Origin: CALJXB01 sp965225935
GTDB lineage: Bacteria > Pseudomonadota > Alphaproteobacteria > Kiloniellales > JAKSDN01
DNA length: 64,000 nt
Assembly: GCA_965225935.1 (NCBI GenBank)
Contig: CBDDCC010000024.1
Location: 310,001 to 374,000, forward strand
Reading direction: 5' to 3'
The notes under the pieces were generated by a model that did no database searches, was not told the DNA's origin, and saw only the letters and a program-made list of their open reading frames with translations. This document shows positions 34,354 to 41,187 of the stretch, in pieces; the stretch's first letter is position 1, and the number at the start of each line of letters is the position of its first letter. The translations under genes and the position numbers were made by a program.

Positions 34354-35406
34354 CTAGACGATCGGCGGGTCGTCGGCCAGTTCGGACGTCAGTCCCTGCT
34401 CGTACTCGCTCTCCGGGTCGAAGGCGTCGAGGGAGCGGGCGACCACCTGTGTGCCCTCGTGGCGGGCGATGTGGAAGAGGCCGTCGCCCTCGTGCACCAG
34501 GGGCAGGTTGGTCTTGCCGATGACCACGCCTTCCCTGGGGGCGGTTACCTCGACCTCGTTGCGGCCGAAGGGGTCGGCGATAGCGCCCAGCAGGTCCCCG
34601 GTCTTGACCTGGCCGCCGAGGGGCGTCGTGGAGCGCAGCAGGCCGCTTTGGGGCGCGCGGATCCAACTGCTCGAGCCGATCACCAAGGGCTTGCGCGGAC
34701 GGCCGGGCCGCTTGGGGGGCGGCAGCATCTCGAGCGCGCGCAGCACACGCACCACGCCCTTGACCCCGGCGCGGACGGCAGGTTCGCTGAAGCGCAGGGC
34801 CTCGCCGGCCTCGTAGACGACGACCGGCACGCTCTCTTCGGCGGCGGCCTCGCGCAGGCTGCCCTCGCGGAAGCCGGTGTTGATGACCACCGGCACGCCG
34901 AACGCCAGGGCCAGCCGCTCGGTCTCGGCGTCGCCCAGGTCGCCGCGGATCTGCGGGAAGTTCTCCCGGTGCACGGCGCCGGTGTGGAGGTCGATGCCGT
35001 GGGTCGAGCGGTCGACGATCTCGTCCATGAAGAGACGCGCGAGGCGCGAGGCCAGCGAGCCGCGCGGCGAGCCAGGGAAGGAGCGGTTCAGGTCCCGGCC
35101 GTCGGGCAGGTAGCGCGACCCGGAGAGGAAGCCGGGCACGTTGACGATGGGCACGGCGATCAGGGTGCCCCGTATGCGCCTCAGCGCGCTGATCTGCAGC
35201 AGGCGGCGGATGATCTCGACGCCGTTGATCTCGTCCCCGTGGAGCGCGGCGCAGACGAAGAGCCGGGGCCCCTCCTGGCGGCCGTGGATGACCTGCGACG
35301 GCATGGTGATGGGCGTGTGGGTGGAGAGATCGGTGATCGGCAGGTCGATGACCATGCGCTTGCCCGGGGGCACTTCGGTGCCGTTGATCTGGAAAGGCTC
35401 CTGCAT
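34354..35406 (-). CDS. Succinylglutamate desuccinylase/aspartoacylase-family protein
   Basis: A 350-residue Zn carboxypeptidase-like (M14/AstE) protein. Zn ligands HGDE (His56, Glu59) and a later His in GIDLHTG; substrate Arg/Asn in GRDLNRSFPG. C-terminal about 100 residues form a biotinyl-lipoyl-like beta domain (GEVEVTAPREGVVIG pattern). In other proteobacteria this protein accompanies a RimK-type ligase and the protein encoded next door (35410), as a trimming step for glutamate or N-acyl tails. No RimK-like gene is seen nearby. AGGAAAC eight bases before the ATG. Confidence 0.85.
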   Translation of the reverse strand: MQEPFQINGTEVPPGKRMVIDLPITDLSTHTPITMPSQVIHGRQEGPRLFVCAALHGDEINGVEIIRRLLQISALRRIRGTLIAVPIVNVPGFLSGSRYLPDGRDLNRSFPGSPRGSLASRLARLFMDEIVDRSTHGIDLHTGAVHRENFPQIRGDLGDAETERLALAFGVPVVINTGFREGSLREAAAEESVPVVVYEAGEALRFSEPAVRAGVKGVVRVLRALEMLPPPKRPGRPRKPLVIGSSSWIRAPQSGLLRSTTPLGGQVKTGDLLGAIADPFGRNEVEVTAPREGVVIGKTNLPLVHEGDGLFHIARHEGTQVVARSLDAFDPESEYEQGLTSELADDPPIV

Positions 35407-35409
35407 GGC

Positions 35410-35892
35410 TCAGTTTCCTGCGCGGCTTTTCTGCTTGAGGCCGCCGAAGCGAAAGGAGCTGCCCGGATCGACCAGCAGGCGCCCGCGCACGGCCTGCCGG
35501 CCCAGCAGCATGCGGAAGCTCATCTCGTCCCGGTCGGTCAGGGTCAGCTCGATCGGCCAGGCGGCCTCGCCCAAGGCCAGGCGGGTCCGCACCACGTAGC
35601 GGTGCTGGCTCTCTCCGCTGGAGCTGGTCACAATCCGTTCGTCGATGACGGGGGCCTCGCAGAGCACCTCGGGCGTCCGGCGCCGCTGCCGGGGGTGGAC
35701 GAAGAAGCGGACATAGGGCCGTCCTTCCCGGACGAAGGGCCGTATGCGGAAGGCGTGGAGCGCGGAGGTGCGCGCCCCGGTGTCGATCTTCACCTTGATA
35801 CGGTCGATCCCGAGCTCGGGCAAGGACACCCATTCGCGCCAGCCCACCAGGGGCCGCTTCTTCTTGGCGCGCGTGGGTTCCTTCTCCGGCAT
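35410..35892 (-). CDS. RimB-like ATP-dependent zinc protease family protein
   Basis: A 160-residue protein of the retropepsin-like family (putative ATP-dependent Zn protease) known as RimB when next to RimK. The active-site motif is KIDTGARTSALHA (Asp37), then a beta-barrel with RTPEVLCEAPVIDERIVTSSSG and MSFRMLLGRQA. RimB cuts poly-glutamate tails from ribosomal protein S6 in Pseudomonas; here RimK is absent. Highly basic N-terminal 15 residues. Its stop lies three bases before the start of the aspartoacylase-like gene, indicating one transcript. Confidence 0.82.
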   Translation of the reverse strand: MPEKEPTRAKKKRPLVGWREWVSLPELGIDRIKVKIDTGARTSALHAFRIRPFVREGRPYVRFFVHPRQRRRTPEVLCEAPVIDERIVTSSSGESQHRYVVRTRLALGEAAWPIELTLTDRDEMSFRMLLGRQAVRGRLLVDPGSSFRFGGLKQKSRAGN

Positions 35893-35920
35893 GCGACGGC
35901 GCTTCCCGACCGGCCTTGTC

Positions 35921-36217
35921 TCAGCTCTCCGCCTCGGCGGCGGACAGGCTGTGATCGCTCACCCGCCGGTAGCTGGCGAAGGTCCGTTGGGCCAGGACCA
36001 CGAAGAAGGTCTCCAGGTCGATCAGCACGTAGCCCAGCTCGTAGAGCTCCTCACCGATCCGGCGGATGGTCTCGGGCCGCACCCGCCGGCGCCCGGTGAG
36101 CGCCTTGAGGTGCTTCATGGAGATCCGGTAGCGGCCCCGCTCCTTGCCGCCGAAACGCAGGTCGTATAGGGCGGCCAGCCGGGCCGCGACCTCCACTTCC
36201 GTCAAGGGGCGCTCCAT
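35921..36217 (-). CDS. Small conserved-type protein, winged-helix-like, function unknown
   Basis: A 98-residue basic/acidic protein (RYRISMKHLKALTGRRRVRPETIRRIGEELYELGYVLIDLETFFVVL) with predicted helices separated by a short strand, which could be a DNA-binding winged helix, but no family is recognised. ATG at 36217 has GGAGAGG about ten bases upstream; an in-frame codon at 36250 is less likely. It lies 28 bases upstream of the RimB-like gene and is the first gene of that leftward group. Composition and codon use fit a real gene. Confidence 0.55.
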   Translation of the reverse strand: MERPLTEVEVAARLAALYDLRFGGKERGRYRISMKHLKALTGRRRVRPETIRRIGEELYELGYVLIDLETFFVVLAQRTFASYRRVSDHSLSAAEAES

Positions 36218-36346
36218 CGCCGCCCGTCCTCTCCAGTCCGACCTGAGCAATAGAGAGATATATTTCAGCTATATCATAAATTTTAGTGCTTATAGCAGAT
36301 TTTTCGTGACGTGCGTGGGGTCCGTCCGGGAACCGGCGCCCCAATG

Positions 36347-36377
36347 AAAAAGGCCGGGGACACGAGGTCCCCGGCTT
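36347..36377 (-). terminator. Strong intrinsic terminator
   Basis: On the minus strand: GCCGGGGAC, loop CTCGT, GTCCCCGGC (36353-36375), extended by two further pairs and followed by TTTTT (36351-36347). A textbook terminator. It could end the sRNA candidate above or, less likely, read-through from msrA 440 bases upstream. Confidence 0.8.
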
Positions 36378-36507
36378 AAGAATCCAGCGGAAGGAGAGAG
36401 AATGCGGGCTCTGGAGCCTCGGGGCTGACTGTCCGAGGCGGACGGTCCGCCGGTCGTACCCTCAGATAGCTACGGAGCAACCCTGTGCGATGTTCGACCC
36501 AAATTCT
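36347..36507 (-). ncRNA. Candidate small regulatory RNA, ~160 nt
   Basis: An apparent free-standing RNA gene on the minus strand. A consensus promoter (36514-36542) predicts a start at A36507 and a strong intrinsic terminator ends it at 36347. No open reading frame with a start codon and ribosome site lies inside. Predicted structures: hairpin GGCGGA-CCG-TCCGCC (about 36435-36452), hairpin GGCTC-CA-GAGCC (about 36406-36419), an unpaired pyrimidine run rich in CUCUCUCCUUCC (complementary to Shine-Dalgarno sequences) between that hairpin and the terminator. That is the layout of Hfq-dependent trans-acting sRNAs. It does not match what I remember of 6S RNA, SRP RNA or tmRNA. Identity is inference. 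Confidence 0.6.
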
Positions 36508-36513
36508 GCAACG

Positions 36514-36542
36514 ACCATACTGCAATTCTCGTCAAATGTCAA
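36514..36542 (-). promoter_or_regulatory. Consensus-like sigma-70 promoter for the sRNA candidate
   Basis: On the minus strand TTGACA (36542-36537), a 17-base spacer and TATGGT (36519-36514). The upstream 36543-36615 stretch is very AT-rich with A/T tracts, like an UP element or curved DNA, in a genome where such runs are rare. No protein gene begins within 290 bases downstream. The rest of the gap to msrA (36616-36818) shows nothing recognisable. Confidence 0.65.
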
Positions 36543-36818
36543 ATAAAAACTCTTTATTTATTATAATAATATTTAGTTTTATTTGAGATAATATTTGATT
36601 TTATTTATGTGATATATGGAACAAATTGTGAGGATTACTTTTCCTGGCCGAGCGGGTGCGCGGCAGCGGCCGTCGGCGGCCCCGCTCGGGCCGCGGCAGG
36701 AAGTGGGCAGAGAGATTTCGCAGGCGCCGTGCTCTGCAGGCGGCCGAGGATTTGGATCCGGCCTCAGCTTTCGGCGGCCGAGTGGCAGATTGAGCCGCGG
36801 GACCGGCTGGCGCCCGGC

Positions 36819-37295
36819 TTAGAACAGCCGGCCGGAGGCGCGCCGCGCCCGCTTGTCGAAGTACTGCTGGTGGTAGTCCTCGGCCCGGTAGAAGGGGCCG
36901 GCCGGGACGATCTCGGTCACGATGGGCGCCCGGTAGCGGCCCTCGGCCTCGAGGCGCTCCTTGGAAGCCCGGGCCGCGGCGGCCTGCGCTTCGTCGTGGA
37001 CGAAGATCGCCGAGCGGTACTGGGTGCCCACGTCGGGGCCCTGGCGGTTCGGGGTGGTGGGATCGTGCAGGTCCCAGAAGACCTCGAGAAGCCGATCATA
37101 GCTCACCTTCGCCGGATCGAAGCTGAGCCGGACCGCCTCGGCGTGGCCGGTGCGACCGCTGCAGACCTCCTCGTAGCTGGGGTCCGCGGTCTCGCCGCCG
37201 CTGTAGCCGACCTCGGCCTCGACGACGCCGGGGACCCGGCGGAAGGCCGCTTCCACGCCCCAGAAGCAGCCGGCGGCAAAGGTGGCAGTCTCCAT
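36819..37295 (-). CDS. msrA: Peptide methionine sulfoxide reductase A
   Basis: A 158-residue MsrA that reduces the S-epimer of methionine sulfoxide in proteins. The nucleophile is Cys10 in AAGCFWG; the substrate-pocket residues are in ADPSYEEVCSGRTGHAEAV and DPTTPNRQGPDVGTQYRSAIF. The second cysteine in EEVCSG is in a non-standard place, and no C-terminal resolving cysteine is present, so recycling may use that internal Cys or thioredoxin directly. AGGAGAAGG precedes the ATG at 37295. Cytosolic, no signal peptide. Monocistronic. Confidence 0.93.
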   Translation of the reverse strand: METATFAAGCFWGVEAAFRRVPGVVEAEVGYSGGETADPSYEEVCSGRTGHAEAVRLSFDPAKVSYDRLLEVFWDLHDPTTPNRQGPDVGTQYRSAIFVHDEAQAAAARASKERLEAEGRYRAPIVTEIVPAGPFYRAEDYHQQYFDKRARRASGRLF

Positions 37296-37446
37296 GAGCC
37301 TTCTCCTGATCGCCCGGCGCGCGCCGCGCCGGACCCGTCGCGTTACACTATGCCACTCAATGTGGGGATTACGAACCGCGAGTGAAGGGGCGGCCCCGAA
37401 CGGCCAATCGGCATCGCCTACTTGTGATTGGGAGGACGAAGCCCCC

Positions 37447-38226
37447 TCAGGTGCGCTCGCCGCCCTGCAGGAAGGAGAAGCGCACCGGCAGGACCCGCCG
37501 CTTCTTGAGCGTGCCGTTGTCGCCCCGCTCCACCACGGTCAGCTGCTGGCCGCCCATGTCTGAGCCCAGGGGGATGATCAGCTTGCCGCCGGGCTTCAAC
37601 TGGTCGATCAGGGGCGTGGGCACGTGGTCGAGGGCTTCCTTCACGATGATGGAATCATAGGGCCCCTTGGCCGCCCAGCCGTAGTAGCCGTCGCCGATGC
37701 GCGCCCAGACGTGGTCGTAGCCGTTGGTCTTGAGGGTCGCCGCCGCGGTCAGCGCGAGCGGCTCGATCACCTCGACGCTGTAGACCTCGGCCACCAGGCG
37801 CGACAGCACGGCGGCGTGGTAGCCGGCGCCGGTTCCGGTCTCCAACACCACGTGGTCGGGCTTGGGATCCGCCAGCTGGGTCATGAGGGCGACCAGGAAG
37901 GGCGCCGCCACGTTCTGGTCGTGGCCGACGGGCAGGGGATGGTTACCGTAGGCGTAGGGCCGCAGCTCAGGCGGCAGGAAGACGTGCCGCGGCACCTCGG
38001 ACATGGCCTCGAGGATCTCCGGGTCGATCCGCTCGATGCCGGTGAGGTGGCTCGACAGCAGGGTCTCGATCTGGATCATTTCGACCATGGCCGCGCGGGC
38101 GCGGGCGTAGTCGTTGACCGGTTCTTCGCCGCCGGCCGTCCAGGCGGGCAGCAGAGCGAGGAGCAGGACCAGCGGGCCCAGAAGACGGGCCGAGGGCCGG
38201 ATGCGATCAGGGTTCGAGGTCGCCAT
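37447..38226 (-). CDS. Exported protein-L-isoaspartate O-methyltransferase-like protein
   Basis: A 259-residue Pcm-type methyltransferase: SAM motif I VVLETGTGAGYHAAVLSRL, the family marker VPRHVFLPPELRPYAYGNHPLPVG, and EALDHVPTPLIDQLKPGGKLIIPLG. PCMT methylates L-isoaspartyl residues in damaged proteins. Unusually, residues 1-34 look like a signal peptide (Arg near 15, then LLGPLVLLLALLPAW and an AGG-E cleavage site), predicting a periplasmic or membrane-anchored enzyme, although SAM is cytosolic. Exported PCMT-like proteins occur in some proteobacteria, often fused to other domains. An internal start at Met47 would remove the leader; no ribosome site favours either. Confidence 0.8.
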   Translation of the reverse strand: MATSNPDRIRPSARLLGPLVLLLALLPAWTAGGEEPVNDYARARAAMVEMIQIETLLSSHLTGIERIDPEILEAMSEVPRHVFLPPELRPYAYGNHPLPVGHDQNVAAPFLVALMTQLADPKPDHVVLETGTGAGYHAAVLSRLVAEVYSVEVIEPLALTAAATLKTNGYDHVWARIGDGYYGWAAKGPYDSIIVKEALDHVPTPLIDQLKPGGKLIIPLGSDMGGQQLTVVERGDNGTLKKRRVLPVRFSFLQGGERT

Positions 38227-38350
38227 GGGACGAGTGTAGGCGAAACTTCCGCCGCCGTCAGTCGTCTTCGCGCGAGAGAGGCCGTCCTTGACCGGTTCGA
38301 TTCCCGACCGCTATACCGGCGGCACCCCCAACCGCTCGGGACCCGCAGCC

Positions 38351-38668
38351 ATGAGCAGTCATCGCGCCAGGTTCAGGGTCGGCCAACTGATCCACCACAG
38401 GATGTTCGACTACCGCGGCGTCGTGGTGGACGTGGACGCGACCTTCGAGGGCAGCGAGGAGTGGTACCAGGCGGTGGCGCGCTCGCGTCCGCCCAAGGAC
38501 CAGCCCTGGTATCACGTGCTGGTGCACGAGGCCGAGCACATGACCTACGTGGCCGAGCGCAACCTGGAGCCGGACCTGACCGGCGAGCCGGTCGTCCACC
38601 CGGGGCTCGAGGAGTTCTTCGACGGCATGCAGAACGGGCTCTACGTGCGGGACCGCGCCCTGCACTGA
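38351..38668 (+). CDS. hspQ: Heat shock protein HspQ / hemimethylated-DNA-binding domain protein
   Basis: A 105-residue protein of the HspQ (YccV) family: FRVGQLIHHRMFDYRGVVVDVDATF, EEWY, PWYHVLVHEAEHMTYVAERNLEPD. HspQ is an adaptor for Lon-dependent proteolysis and was first noted as a hemimethylated oriC-binding protein that lowers DnaA. Start at ATG 38351 gives the usual length; the frame to 38288 adds residues not seen in the family. Divergent from the exported methyltransferase gene; no heat-shock promoter is obvious. Confidence 0.88.
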   Translation: MSSHRARFRVGQLIHHRMFDYRGVVVDVDATFEGSEEWYQAVARSRPPKDQPWYHVLVHEAEHMTYVAERNLEPDLTGEPVVHPGLEEFFDGMQNGLYVRDRALH

Positions 38669-38707
38669 CGTCGAGAAGGGGATGCCGCCGCGGCCAGCGG
38701 AAAGAGG

Positions 38708-40255
38708 CTAGGCCGAGAGGGCCCGAGGGGTCTCGCCCGCGTCGTTCGACGGGGCGGCCTGGGTGCGGCGGACCGGGAACTTCAGGGTCACCCGGGTGCC
38801 CTTGCCGGGCGTGCTCTCGAGCTCCAGGTCGCCGCCGTGCAGCTCCGTGAAGGACTTGGCCAGGGGCAGTCCGAGGCCGGTGCCCTGGAACTCGCGGCTG
38901 AGGCTGGATTCGACCTGGCCGAAGGGGCTCAGCACCCGCTCGAGATCGCTCTCGGCGATGCCGATGCCGCTGTCCTCGACGCAGATGCGCAGGCCCCCGC
39001 TCGGGCTCTGGGAGAGCCGCACCTCGATGCGGCCGTCGGCCGGCGTGAACTTCACCGCATTGGAGATGACGTTGAGCAGGGCCTGCTTCACCAGGCGCTC
39101 GTCGGCCAGCAGCAGGGGCAGCCGCGGCTCGGCGAGCAGGCGCAGGTCGAGGCCCGCGTTCTTGGCCCGCTCGGCGAAGAGCCTGAGCGCCCGTTCGGCC
39201 AGCGCCCGGGGCTCGATGGTCTTCTCCACAAGCTCCACCCGCCCGGCCTCGACCTTGGAGAGATCCAGGATGTCGTTGATGACCTCCAGCAGGTGGCGGC
39301 CGCTGTCGTTGATGTCGAAGGCGTACTCCCGGTAGCGCTCCGAGCCGATCGGGCCCGCCATCTCTTTCGTCAGGATCTCGGAGAAGCCCAGGATGGCGTT
39401 CAGCGGCGTGCGCAGCTCGTGGCTCATGTTAGCGAGGAACTCGCTCTTCGCCCGGTTGGCCGCCTCGGCCTGCTTGCGGGCCGCGCGCAGGCTCGCCTCG
39501 TGGCGTTCGATCTGGACCAGCATGTAGTTGAAGCCGTCGATCAGCCGGCCCAGCTCGTCGCGGCCGTGGGGCACGGCGCGCAGGCCGTAGTCCCGCTCCC
39601 GCGAAACCGTGGCCATGGTCTCCAGCAGGTGCTCGATGGGTCGCGAAATGATCCGCTGCATGCGCGAGATCAGGACGTAGGCCACCAGCAGCGCCAGCAG
39701 GCTGCCGGCCAGGGCGATGGCGAAGTCGATCCAGAGGGTCGCCGCCACCTGCTGCAGGCTGGAGCGGATGACGAGCTTGCCGACCACCTCGCCGTCGAGG
39801 GCGACCGGTGCCGTCAGCACGACCAGCTCGCCGCGGAAGTCGACCCGGTAGGGCCCGCCGCCGTGCAGACCCGCGCTGGGATCGAGCGCGTCCAGGATCG
39901 GCAGCCAGAGGGGCGGCGCACCGGAGGAGCGGCCGGGCGCGGGCGGCTGGGCGCCGTAGCGGGCGAAGCGGCTGCCGTCGCGGCGGAACAGGGTTGCCTG
40001 AACGATGTCGGCCTTGGCGGCGAGGGCGGCAAGGGTGCTCTCCGCGGCGGCGCGGTCGCCGAACACCAGCGCGGCCGTGCTGTTGTCGGCCACGATGGCC
40101 GCGATGGTCTCCAGCTCGTGCACCAGCGCGCGCCGTGCGTTGCGGCCCTCGAACAGCACGAAGGCCGCCGAGGACAGCAGCGAGACCACGAGAATGGTCA
40201 GCAGCGTGATCGCCGTGATCTTGTGCCGGACGGGCAGGTCGCGGATGAGGCGCAT
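38708..40255 (-). CDS. Membrane sensor histidine kinase with CHASE8-like periplasmic domain
   Basis: A 515-residue hybrid-less kinase. TM1 at about 12-35, a periplasmic sensor of about 140 residues (FEGRNARRALVHELETIAAIVADNSTAALVFGDRAAAESTL, a CHASE8-like pattern), TM2 at about 176-197, HAMP to about 252, coiled-coil, HisKA with the phospho-acceptor His279 (NMSHELRTPLNAILGF), and HATPase_c with DSGIGI, FGQVESSLSREFQGTGLGL. No receiver domain and no response regulator next door. The YfiR-like gene 28 bases upstream is cotranscribed, and YfiR proteins restrain CHASE8 partners in other bacteria, so this pair is probably a periplasmic signal sensor. Confidence 0.88.
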   Translation of the reverse strand: MRLIRDLPVRHKITAITLLTILVVSLLSSAAFVLFEGRNARRALVHELETIAAIVADNSTAALVFGDRAAAESTLAALAAKADIVQATLFRRDGSRFARYGAQPPAPGRSSGAPPLWLPILDALDPSAGLHGGGPYRVDFRGELVVLTAPVALDGEVVGKLVIRSSLQQVAATLWIDFAIALAGSLLALLVAYVLISRMQRIISRPIEHLLETMATVSRERDYGLRAVPHGRDELGRLIDGFNYMLVQIERHEASLRAARKQAEAANRAKSEFLANMSHELRTPLNAILGFSEILTKEMAGPIGSERYREYAFDINDSGRHLLEVINDILDLSKVEAGRVELVEKTIEPRALAERALRLFAERAKNAGLDLRLLAEPRLPLLLADERLVKQALLNVISNAVKFTPADGRIEVRLSQSPSGGLRICVEDSGIGIAESDLERVLSPFGQVESSLSREFQGTGLGLPLAKSFTELHGGDLELESTPGKGTRVTLKFPVRRTQAAPSNDAGETPRALSA

Positions 40256-40283
40256 GATACCGTCCAGCCGCCGTCGGCGGTTG

Positions 40284-40859
40284 CTAGTCCTGGATCACGG
40301 CAGCGGCCAGGCGCAGCAGCTTGGCGCTGAGCTTCAGGCCGGCGCGTCCGGCCGCGGCGGTGTTCACTTTGAAGCGGCAGCCGGCGTCGGCGCTCTCCAG
40401 GGCGATGACGCCGCCGGCCCGGGCGAAGCCGGGCATTTCGCCGACGGTCAGCACCGCGGCGCCGCCGGTGGCGGCCAGCACGCTGGCAAGGCGCTCCTGC
40501 TCCGAGGCCCTGACGAACAGCAGGTGGCAGTCCGGGATATCGCTCATCCGGGCGATCATACGCGCGCGCAGATTGCGGTTGCCGACCCGCCGGCCGTCGA
40601 TCGCCCTCAGCGCCTCGACCAGAGGCGTACCGCCCAGCACGCAGAGCCTGAGCGGCGCGTCGATGCTGGCGAAGGCGTGGCCCGGCCAGCGCGTGAACTT
40701 GGCCAGGTTGTAGAGGGCGTCCGCCGTCACCATGTCGCCCCCGTCCGCGACCGTGTCGCCGGCCCGGGCCGCCGGACCGCTCGCCAGGAGCATGGCCGCG
40801 AGCGCGGCGTTGGCCGCGGCCAGGGCGGCCCAGTCGAGGATCCGGCATTTAAATTGCAT
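40284..40859 (-). CDS. YfiR-family periplasmic protein (DUF4154)
   Basis: A 191-residue exported protein with a signal peptide ending near residue 33 (ASGPAARAGD). The YfiR/DUF4154 fold shows YNLAKFTRWP, LRLCVLGG, PDCHLLFVRASEQERL and VLTVGEMPGFARAGGVIAL, AGCRFKVN. In Pseudomonas YfiR is a redox-sensitive periplasmic inhibitor of the diguanylate cyclase YfiN; here the partner gene next to it encodes a histidine kinase. Only three cysteines are seen rather than the four that form the two disulfides of Pseudomonas YfiR. First gene of the pair. Confidence 0.85.
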   Translation of the reverse strand: MQFKCRILDWAALAAANAALAAMLLASGPAARAGDTVADGGDMVTADALYNLAKFTRWPGHAFASIDAPLRLCVLGGTPLVEALRAIDGRRVGNRNLRARMIARMSDIPDCHLLFVRASEQERLASVLAATGGAAVLTVGEMPGFARAGGVIALESADAGCRFKVNTAAAGRAGLKLSAKLLRLAAAVIQD

Positions 40860-41187
40860 TTGCCCGCCTTTTCATCAATTGCAGGATATTACCTACACAG
40901 TTCTGAAAATTGTCTTTATAAATCATAGAGATAGATCTAGTTTTCAGATAAACTCGCCACAAATTTGGCTTAGTTTCTAGGCATCTTTCGTCGCGCCGCA
41001 TGCCCCGTTTGTGCAGGGGCTATGCCGTCTCTCAGTCTTGGATTGTATCGCCCGCCGAGATCGCACTGGCGGCGAGTTCTGCTATCATGCCGGCCGCGAA
41101 AGGCCGCGAAGCGCCCGGCGCCGACAAGGAGTTCGCGCTCGGGTCGGACCGCGGCCCGCGTGAGGGGCAGTGGGGGAGTAGCGCCGC
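40860..41187. other. Intergenic region between yfiR-like gene and phaC
   Basis: Divergent spacer of 328 bases. The left 130 bases (40860-40990) are unusually AT-rich and should carry the yfiR promoter; the right part is GC-rich with a TATCAT motif at 41084-41089 that could be a -10 for phaC, but no convincing -35 is found. No repeat or RNA structure recognised. Confidence 0.4.

Noticed and set aside
36144..36347. Open frame reaching toward the sRNA region on the plus strand
   Set aside because: Shadow of the small minus-strand gene and of AT-rich spacer; no start context.
36347..36507. 6S RNA or tmRNA as identity for the small RNA candidate
   Set aside because: Lacks the long, internally bulged rod of 6S RNA and any tRNA-like end of tmRNA.
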